From Baffinella frigidus (taxonomy: Eukaryota; Cryptophyceae; Cryptomonadales; Baffinellaceae), in NCBI GenBank assembly GCA_026770585.1, contig MU646558.1:438386-448425 (forward strand): a stretch of DNA of 10,040 nt. Reading direction: 5' to 3'. A program made the position numbers and the translations under genes. Below, piece by piece: positions 8,101 through 10,040 of the stretch. The notes under the pieces were generated by a model. It was given only the letters and a program-made list of their open reading frames with translations, was not told the origin of the DNA and did no database searches. Every line of letters starts with the position of its first letter. Positions within the stretch are counted from its first letter, which is position 1.

Positions 8101-9921
8101 GGCGCCCTTGGAGCCGTTTTCTGTCTAGAATTGACTTTTGAATCCAATTTTCTCTGAAAAATGACTTTTGAATACCTCCCCCTCCAGCCCTGCGTGGCTC
8201 CCCGTCTTCGGAGGTAGCGCGAGAGAGGCTACGCTAGACCTGAGGGGAGGCAATCGCAAAAGTCAACTCACCCTGAACCTCAAGTCAACTTTCGTCAACT
8301 TCCACGGATTTCGTGGAAGTTGCCCGTGCGTCAACTTTTGATTGACCACCATCACGTGTAAAGTGGGAAGGACCCTTGGGGTTTCGGGTTCAGGGTGTAG
8401 GGTTTCTCGAGAAAGTGATCCCGTGTGAAGCGCACCGTTCAAATGAGAGGGTTGGGGTTTGGGGGCTGAGGGTTGAGGGTTCAGGGTTGAGGGTTGGGGG
8501 CTGGGGGCTGGGGGCTGGGGGTTGGGGGTTAGAGTTTAGTCTGGGGGGTTGTGGGTTGTGGGAACCCCACACGCCGCTCATACCAAACACCCACCGCCCC
8601 GCCACCGGCAGGCTCTTGAGCGCCCGCGTGACCGGTCACGCGGACGCCGAAGCCAACTGTCCGAGGTGACTGCCTTGTCATGTTCCGTTGACCCGAGACC
8701 TGGGGGGTTGTGGGTTGCGGGAACCCCACACGCCGCTCGTACCAAACACCCACCAGCCACCTTAAGTGAACCAGATCGGGGTGGAGTTGACTATTCCCCT
8801 CCCCCCTGAGGTACACGTCTGAGTGAGGTGTACCTCCTGTGAAATTTACTACTAGGTAATCATCCCGATCTGGTCAACCCACACAGCGAACTTCGAAGGG
8901 ATTTTGAATGAGACCTAGGACCCTACGGTAGGCAATCCGTAGGGACATAGGGGGGGTTCCTACGGATAAGGTCATGGAAACTCGGGCTCTCAGAGCCCGA
9001 AAATCCCTTTGAAGCCCGCTGTGTGGTGTAGGGTTCAGGGATTATTCCCGGATTATGGTTTAGGTTTAGGAGGTACTGTTCAGGGCGTAGGGTTTAGGGT
9101 CGATCAGAATTCCCTGTGTGGTTCGGGTGGCTGGTTGACACCCCTCGGGAAACTTAGCACCCTCCCCGTCTTCGGAAGAGAGAGAAGGGGGGCAGACTAG
9201 GATATCTGTTAGGGTTTAGGGGTTAGAGTTTCGGGGTTTGGGGTTGGGGGTCAGGGTTGAGGGTTGGGGGGTGAGGGGTGAAGGAACCTCACCCCACCGC
9301 TCATGACAACCTACACCCTACACCCTACACCCTACACCCTACACCCTACACCCTACACCCTACACCCTACACCCCCAAACGCGCAGAGCGTACAGGGTGG
9401 TTATTCTCTAGCTCTGTCTCAGTTTGATTCGGGGTCTGTGCGCGGCAGGGGTGTTTCTCCCTTAGTCACCCGTCGAGGCTGTATTCTAAAGTTGACGTCC
9501 TAGGTCCGCGGTACAAATCCGTCAACTTTCGCGCGAAAACGCGCCCGGGCCCCCCAAATCGCTTCACCCGAACCGACTCATGAGACAGAGCTAGAGAGTA
9601 ACCCTCCCCTCCATTATAATAAGATTATAATAAGACTATAATCTTATAAGATTTTAATGGATGGAGGCGGTGGAGACGAATTATAATGGGGTTATTCATG
9701 CTGGAGACGAAAATCTATCAATTAAATAGCCTCATTTGGATCAGAAATAACCTCATTTGTACCCTCTGTGCGGGGGGGAACTACGTATACACATATATAA
9801 AGTAACCTGGATACACGTATATACGTACGTATACTACAACTCATATACGTATTTCCCTGTGTGGCAGGGGTGTTCCTCCCGTGGTCGCCCGTGGAGGCTG
9901 TTGCCAAAGCCGCCGCCGAAG
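1944..9921 (+). CDS. mitochondrial atypical SDR / NAD(P)-binding protein, Coq11/At1g32220-like, ten exons, 3' partial
   Basis: Exons: 1944-2135, 2291-2353, 2501-2582, 2964-3016, 3756-3853, 5365-5449, 5816-5875, 6802-6852, 7554-7635, 9868-9921; together 273 codons plus one base. All introns are GT-AG and every phase matches (0,0,1,0,2,0,0,0,1). Residues 1-64 resemble a mitochondrial presequence (Arg, Ser, Ala rich, almost no acid, RRGMSS before the mature part). Then come the Rossmann glycine motif GGNGFVG (69-75) after VVVF, NRSG (93-96) with an Arg suited to NADP(H), DVFEPEAW, VVATIGAFGD, VKRMVFVSA, GYIEGK (185-190, the SDR YxxxK pair Y186/K190), KPSVIFGKQ (counterpart of RPGFIYG) and VEAVAKAA. 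This order and spacing match my memory of the At1g32220 (plastoglobule) and yeast Coq11 (coenzyme Q synthome) proteins. Complex I NDUFA9 is a more distant alternative. The substrate is unknown. An HD pair common after the 'VFIS' strand in relatives is not present. About 20-50 C-terminal residues should lie beyond the window. Confidence 0.85.
2291..2353 (+). CDS. SDR gene exon 2 (glycine-rich motif)
   Basis: 21 codons encode VVVFGGNGFVGSHVCMALVA and end ATG|GTGAGC. The cag acceptor at 2288-2290 joins DPVYD directly to VVVFGG. Alternative phase 0 acceptors at 2281 (adds GEQ) and 2248 (adds 14 residues) cannot be excluded. The GxxGxxG fold motif marks the NAD(P)-binding strand-turn-helix. Confidence 0.85.
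2501..2582 (+). CDS. SDR gene exon 3
   Basis: 27 codons plus one base encode GKKVAAINRSGAPREH to DGVDYIA. The acceptor is gcatcag and the donor GTGCAC. Joining to exon 2 gives an ungapped match to the second beta strand of the family. Arg94 after the strand is where NADP-preferring members carry a basic residue. Confidence 0.85.
2583..2910 (+). repeat. imperfect direct repeat within intron 3
   Basis: Intron 3 (2583-2963) holds two diverged ~90-100 bp copies, starting at 2583 and 2827. Both begin with a variant of gtgcacgccccaccaagc, contain a gtttccgattgctt-like segment, and continue through ggggatacgcttt or cgggataagcttt. The first copy starts exactly at the donor, so the donor region itself was duplicated. 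Confidence 0.65.
2964..3016 (+). CDS. SDR gene exon 4
   Basis: 53 nt after a cttcgttcgcag acceptor complete the split Ala codon and encode DVFEPEAWRSVLKGAGG. The donor is GTCCGT, atypical but phase-correct. An echo of this exon's 3' end at 3442-3479 has GTAACC at the same place. Confidence 0.8.
3195..3290 (+). repeat. dispersed repeat, copy 1
   Basis: This shares a block order with 9487-9598: aagttgac, then gcggtacaaa-ccgtc-acttt, gcg-aaa, gggccc, and gagacagagctagag. The two copies are over 6 kb apart, in introns 4 and 9 of the same gene. No clear termini are visible; it may be a fragment of a short interspersed element. Confidence 0.6.
3352..3424 (+). repeat. G-rich telomere-like heptamers in intron 4
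   Basis: Degenerate TTTAGGG-type units (for example aaagtttagggttgagggg) in the sense orientation precede the exon 4 echo. The opposite orientation follows it at 3480-3750. Confidence 0.85.
3442..3479 (+). pseudogene. echo of exon 4 3' end
   Basis: 38 nt repeat the end of exon 4 from cagaggcgtgg to gcgggcggg with one difference (CGA to CGG, synonymous Arg). It is followed by GTAACC, a phase-correct donor. It lacks the 5' part of exon 4. It lies between G-rich and C-rich heptamer blocks. Confidence 0.85.
3480..3750 (+). repeat. CCCTAAA-type telomere-like tract, intron 4
   Basis: About 270 bp of degenerate CCCTAAA, CCCTGAA and CCCCAAA units occupy the intron up to the exon 5 acceptor. The heptamers contain TAA in some frames, so no ORF results. 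Confidence 0.95.
3756..3853 (+). CDS. SDR gene exon 5
   Basis: After an aagcag acceptor the exon encodes VVATIGAFGDYETMKRFNGD and ANITVAEEAAAAG and ends GG|GTGCGC in phase 2. GAFG and the N-G-x-A-N segment are typical of the family. The 3' end is repeated twice more downstream in a 171 bp tandem array. Confidence 0.85.
3819..4240 (+). repeat. 171 bp tandem repeat containing exon 5 end and donor
   Basis: The aacatcaccgtcgc block recurs at 3819, 3990 and 4161, exactly 171 bp apart, giving two full units and about half of a third. Each unit starts with the exon 5 3' end, its donor (GTGCGC in unit 1, GTGAGC in units 2 and 3), then agtcaatctggccactta, tttgtac and a gttaccgttac/gtaacggt inverted repeat. 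Unit 2 still encodes ANITVAEEAAAAG. Unit 3 lost 12 bp in frame. Confidence 0.92.
4357..4572 (+). pseudogene. three decayed echoes of exon 6 5' end
   Basis: Echoes start at 4357 (short), 4408 and 4544, each just after a cag. The 4408-4453 copy reads VRHMVFALASFPPLP against exon 6 VKRMVFVSASFPPFP. The 4544-4572 copy is more diverged (VGRVEFLST). The upstream intron sequence attaagtgtatggtcg...ggacaact is duplicated too (4366-4415 and 4500-4550), so the copied unit included the intron 3' end. Confidence 0.75.
4602..4726. mobile_element. MITE-like element with 18 bp perfect TIRs
   Basis: The perfect terminal inverted repeats ccacgccagactggagga (4602-4619) and its complement (4709-4726) bound 125 bp with no coding capacity. 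An internal 8 bp hairpin aaccgtat/atacggtt lies at 4637-4656. Its termini resemble those of the element at 8049-8199, so both probably belong to one non-autonomous DNA transposon family. Confidence 0.8.
4727..5168 (+). other. remainder of intron 5, echo-rich unique sequence
   Basis: No gene is visible here. A gagtgctggtacccg-aacaca block occurs twice (about 4976 and 5083), each followed by acccgaaaa and caacgcg- or caaacgcc-like sequence. The first leads into another cag and exon 6 echo at 5032-5062 (VKHMVCVSAK) with its own GTAGGC donor. The second ends without an exon copy. Confidence 0.65.
5032..5062 (+). pseudogene. echo of exon 6 with own donor
   Basis: After gcacag the sequence reads G|GTA AAG CAC ATG GTG TGC GTC TCA GCG AAG, then GTAGGC. 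It matches the first ten codons of exon 6 with R-to-H and F-to-C changes and two synonymous changes. It is bounded by AG and GT, so it could act as a micro-exon or decoy. It would leave a different phase if used alone. Confidence 0.75.
5169..5344. mobile_element. foldback element with 33 bp perfect TIRs
   Basis: Positions 5169-5201 and 5312-5344 are perfect reverse complements. Just inside lie two palindromes, catacaaattttgtatg (5202-5218) and ggtacaaaatttgtacc (5294-5310). Further in, ggacacgacc pairs with ggtcgtgtcc. The 176 bp can fold almost end to end. No protein is encoded. It ends 20 bp before the exon 6 start. Confidence 0.9.
5365..5449 (+). CDS. SDR gene exon 6 (YxxxK)
   Basis: The phase 2 entry completes Gly163. 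The exon encodes VKRMVFVSASFPPFPA, then SIPLRGYIEGKQ, and ends CAG|GTTCAC. Y186 and K190 form the catalytic YxxxK spacing. Four partial, decayed copies of its 5' part precede it in intron 5. Confidence 0.85.
5450..5815 (+). repeat. intron 6, almost wholly CCCGAAA heptamers
   Basis: From the GTTCAC donor to the aacag acceptor the intron is degenerate CCCGAAA with CCCTGAA variants, plus one exon 7 echo. Because CCCGAAA has no stop codon on either strand, all frames look open and give GFRVSGF-type peptides; these are not genes. Confidence 0.93.
5719..5738 (+). pseudogene. echo of exon 7 5' end
   Basis: After aaacag the sequence GCA GCG GAG GAG CGG GTT CG repeats the first codons of exon 7 (AAEERVR). 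At least four differences from exon 7 all fall at third positions and are synonymous. Heptamers follow immediately. Confidence 0.85.
5816..5875 (+). CDS. SDR gene exon 7
   Basis: 20 codons encode AAEERVRALFPNSHSILKPS between an aacag acceptor and a GTGAGT donor, both phase 0. The fused copy at 6367-6534, where the exon 6 end runs straight into this exon, independently supports the 5449|5816 junction. Confidence 0.85.
5881..5943 (+). repeat. GGGTTTC tract at 5' end of intron 7
   Basis: A run of nearly perfect GGGTTTC heptamers starts five bases after the GTGAG of the exon 7 donor. On the RNA this is G-rich and can form a G-quadruplex, or pair with the CCCGAAA tract that ends the same intron. 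Confidence 0.95.
5944..5957 (+). pseudogene. echo of exon 7 3' end with donor
   Basis: tcctcaagccctcg followed by gtgag repeats the last 14 nt of exon 7 and its donor. A 115 bp inverted-repeat element begins right after this donor. A further echo of the same exon edge lies at 6130-6151 (gcgatcctcaggccttcg, then gtgtaag). Confidence 0.88.
5963..6077. mobile_element. MITE-like element inserted in an echoed donor
   Basis: Perfect 11 bp TIRs ccacttagcag (5963-5973) and ctgctaagtgg (6067-6077) bound 115 bp. Removing it rejoins GTGAG with TCGGGG, exactly the order found at the exon 7 donor (GTGAGTCGGGG). The empty site is therefore visible in the paralogous copy and the element boundaries are well defined. 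No target duplication is obvious. Confidence 0.85.
6078..6366 (+). repeat. G-rich heptamer variants, intron 7
   Basis: Degenerate GGGTTTC, GGGTTTA and related units fill this stretch, interrupted by the exon 7 edge echo at 6130-6151 and short unique pieces (gaacataaaccctgg). Confidence 0.9.
6367..6534 (+). pseudogene. fused exon 6-exon 7 copy lacking intron 6
   Basis: 6367-6387 repeats the exon 6 end (GYVEGKQ) and runs without a break into exon 7 sequence (ATEERVR, 6388-6408). After an AT-rich insert (about 6410-6495) the rest of exon 7 follows (LFLDSHAIPKPS, 6499-6534), then GTTCGT and GGGGTTTCGGG as at the true donor. The real exons are separated by a 366 bp intron, so this copy is either mRNA-derived or predates that intron. 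Confidence 0.85.
6410..6495. repeat. AT-rich insert with (TA)n
   Basis: An 86 bp stretch of almost pure A and T interrupts the fused exon 6-7 copy. It includes (TA)n runs at about 6440-6450 and 6463-6482. It contrasts sharply with the GC-rich surroundings. No terminal repeats are clear. Confidence 0.85.
6585..6680. repeat. 14 bp tandem repeat with CCTAGG palindrome
   Basis: Tandem copies of a 14 bp unit (caaccctagggt or caatcctagggt with a GGT/TCA spacer) give alternating inverted symmetry around CCTAGG. It separates the G-rich from the C-rich half of intron 7. Confidence 0.88.
6690..6798 (+). repeat. CCCGAATCCCGAAA 14-mer array at 3' end of intron 7
   Basis: A regular dimer of two heptamer variants (cccgaatcccgaaa) repeats about seven times up to the exon 8 acceptor (aaaccag). 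It is complementary in sense to the GGGTTTC tract at the start of the intron. Confidence 0.95.
6802..6852 (+). CDS. SDR gene exon 8
   Basis: 17 codons encode VIFGKQEGVTPHPLIAA after a heptamer-derived aaaccag acceptor. The donor is GTGCCA. With exon 7 it forms KPSVIFGKQ, collinear with RPGFIYGKR in relatives. Confidence 0.8.
6853..7553 (+). repeat. intron 8, CCCTAAA-type heptamers
   Basis: Nearly the whole 701 bp intron is CCCTAAA with local homogenised blocks: cactaaa (about 7075-7103), ccctgaa (about 7104-7155) and ccctaca (about 7050-7070, 7170-7200). A single exon 9 echo interrupts it at 7310-7351, followed by about 150 bp of mixed unique and repeat sequence. Confidence 0.93.
7310..7351 (+). 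pseudogene. echo of exon 9 5' half
   Basis: After ctctag, 42 nt are identical to the first 42 nt of exon 9 (VRALGPMQEPLMTN), then the match stops. The preceding AG makes it a potential competing acceptor. Confidence 0.92.
7554..7635 (+). CDS. SDR gene exon 9
   Basis: 27 codons plus one base encode VRALGPMQEPLMTN and TPLGKLSTLPVFG. The acceptor is acaacag and the donor GTACCG. It is the only copy that contains both halves; at least six partial copies of it surround it in introns 8 and 9. Confidence 0.8.
7636..7821 (+). repeat. G-rich heptamer-like start of intron 9
   Basis: From the GTACCG donor the intron is G/T-rich with degraded GGGTTT and GGGTTGG units, leading to ggttgagggg-accccacacg just before the next exon 9 echo. 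It has no plausible coding content; a short plus-strand ORF here is repeat-derived. Confidence 0.8.
7822..7876 (+). pseudogene. echo of exon 9 3' half, intact donor
   Basis: 55 nt encode PLMTNTPLGKLSTLPVFG, identical in protein to exon 9. The only two nucleotide differences are synonymous (ACC CCT to ACA CCC). It ends GGAG|GTACCA like the real exon. No acceptor lies immediately upstream. Confidence 0.92.
8011..8213 (+). pseudogene. exon 9 echo split by a transposon-like element
   Basis: 8011-8048 (MPNTPLGRLSTL) and 8200-8213 (CCCCGTCTTCGGAG) are the two halves of exon 9's 3' part, interrupted after CACCCT by a 151 bp insertion. A donor-like GTAGCG follows. Confidence 0.85.
8049..8199. mobile_element. 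MITE-like element inserted in exon 9 echo
   Basis: Boundaries follow from comparison with intact exon 9 copies. The right end reads, on the reverse strand, agccacgcagggctggaggg, close to the terminus of the 4602-4726 element. The left end is an imperfect match. It contains two copies of ggggcgccctt-gagcc (8079-8116) and two attgacttttgaat or atgacttttgaat segments, also like the other element. No ORF. Confidence 0.75.
8296..8322. other. perfect 11 bp hairpin
   Basis: caacttccacg (8296-8306) and cgtggaagttg (8312-8322) pair perfectly around a gattt loop. It lies in a segment with repeated gtcaact motifs, in intron 9. No U-run follows, so it is not terminator-like. Confidence 0.85.
8376..8760 (+). 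repeat. G-rich heptamers and a duplicated ~58 bp block with exon 9 remnants
   Basis: Degraded GGGTTGA and GGGGGCT units are followed by two copies, about 154 bp apart (8545-8603, 8699-8757), of ggttgtgggttg-ggg, aaccccacacgccgct and taccaaacacccacc. The last part is a decayed form of exon 9's CCGCTGATGACAAACACC, as comparison with 7805-7840 shows. Confidence 0.8.
8765..8878. mobile_element. short inverted-repeat element
   Basis: gtgaaccagatcggg near 8767-8780 pairs imperfectly with cccgatctggtcaac (8864-8878). The core ccagatcggg is perfect. Inside, gaggtacac (8808-8816) pairs with gtgtacctc (8828-8836). It is non-coding and directly abuts the next element. Confidence 0.75.
8879..9026. mobile_element. 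short inverted-repeat element with 27 bp TIRs
   Basis: 8879-8905 (ccacacagcg...gggatttt) and 9000-9026 are reverse complements at 24 of 27 positions. Internal hairpins are atccgtagg/cctacggat (8935-8943, 8959-8967) and cgggctctcagagcccg (8983-8999). No ORF. Confidence 0.82.
9138..9176 (+). pseudogene. echo of exon 9 3' part, donor lost
   Basis: ACA CCC CTC GGG AAA CTT AGC ACC ... TTC GGA encodes TPLGKLSTLPVFG unchanged. All four nucleotide differences from exon 9 are synonymous. The donor GGAG|GTACC is replaced by ggaagagagag. G-rich heptamers lie on both sides (about 9025-9110 and 9205-9285). Confidence 0.88.
9310..9372 (+). repeat. perfect CCCTACA heptamer array
   Basis: About nine uninterrupted copies of CCCTACA, a variant seen only briefly elsewhere in the window. 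The uniformity indicates recent local expansion. A short plus-strand ORF over it is spurious. Confidence 0.95.
9449..9483 (+). pseudogene. echo of exon 10 with a stop codon
   Basis: After ggcag the sequence repeats the first 35 nt of exon 10: GVFLP, then TAG in place of TGG (9463-9465), then SPVEAV. The other five differences are synonymous third positions. The intron flank ctgtg-cggcag is also copied. It cannot encode the protein. Confidence 0.88.
9487..9598 (+). repeat. dispersed repeat, copy 2
   Basis: Counterpart of 3195-3290: aaagttgac, gcggtacaaatccgtcaacttt, gcgcgaaaacgcgcccg, then gagacagagctagaga. It lies just after the exon 10 echo. Confidence 0.6.
9604..9667. mobile_element. AT-rich imperfect hairpin, possible MITE
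   Basis: ctcccctccattataataagattata and tataatcttataagattttaatggatggagg form an imperfect long inverted repeat. It begins right at the end of the dispersed repeat. The remaining intron to 9867 is AT-rich, with a second small inverted repeat (ggggttatt near 9687, aataacctc near 9747) and tatacgta-type runs; no gene is visible there. Confidence 0.6.
9868..9921 (+). CDS. SDR gene exon 10 (last in window)
   Basis: After a gtggcag acceptor, phase 1 completes Gly256 and the exon encodes VFLPWSPVEAVAKAAAE, matching the 'PPV-VE-vA-A' segment of the family. The donor is GTCGGA in phase 1, and the intron runs off the window in CCCGAAA heptamers. Confidence 0.8.
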
Positions 9922-9925
9922 GTCG

Positions 9926-10040
9926 GAACCCCGAAACCCGGAACCCAAAACCCGAAACCCGAAACCCGAAACCCGAAACCCGAAACCCGAAACCCGAAAC
10001 CCGAAACCCACGATTTGGTCAACACCTAAACCCGAAACCC
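9926..10040 (+). repeat. intron 10 start, CCCGAAA heptamers
   Basis: From the exon 10 donor the intron is near-perfect CCCGAAA, interrupted by cacgatttggtcaacac, and continues off the window. The variant is the same as in intron 6. Confidence 0.95.

Noticed and set aside
8376-8816. Opposed ORFs of 60-97 codons in the G-rich part of intron 9
   Set aside because: They derive from degraded heptamers and the duplicated exon 9 remnants; the only real coding similarity in them is the exon 9 echo content.
9310-9372. CRISPR-like array
   Set aside because: It is a spacer-free 7 bp tandem repeat in a eukaryotic intron.

Overview
The window is nuclear DNA from a eukaryote, probably a unicellular alga or an alveolate-type protist. 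The evidence is GT-AG spliced genes with GC-rich codon third positions, CTAAC branch-point-like motifs, and huge amounts of degenerate Arabidopsis-type telomere heptamer (CCCTAAA and its variants CCCGAAA, CCCTGAA, CCCTACA). That repeat type fits green algae, cryptophytes, chromerids, apicomplexans or dinoflagellates; the sequence alone does not decide among them. Nothing looks bacterial, organellar or viral.

Two genes diverge from a ~230 bp intergenic region (1713-1943). To the left, on the minus strand, lies a Ser/Thr-Pro-rich protein I do not recognise (exons 1712-1547, 1432-1219, 891-~746, perhaps 227-178). To the right, on the plus strand, a single gene fills the rest of the window: ten exons (1944-9921) whose splice phases all agree. 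It encodes a mitochondrial-type presequence followed by an atypical short-chain dehydrogenase/reductase Rossmann domain (GGNGFVG, NRSG, YxxxK) of the yeast Coq11 / plant At1g32220 type. The last exon or exons lie beyond the window. Only 820 of about 7,980 nt between start codon and window end of the CDS are coding.

The introns are the remarkable part. From intron 4 onward they consist of (i) telomere-like heptamer tracts with a different dominant variant in different introns, (ii) at least seven or eight terminal-inverted-repeat or foldback elements of 60-180 bp, and (iii) many short copies ('echoes') of the edges of this gene's own exons, often with their splice sites. Exons 4, 5, 6, 7, 9 and 10 are all echoed. 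Several echoes differ from the presumed functional exon only at synonymous third positions. One echo carries the exon 6 end joined directly to exon 7 without the intervening intron. Two inverted-repeat elements sit inside echoes so that the empty site can be read from the intact copy.

The many apparent long ORFs in the heptamer tracts (GFRVSGF-type peptides) are artefacts of a stop-free 7-mer. The two genes are linked only by a possible shared promoter; no functional cooperation can be inferred.
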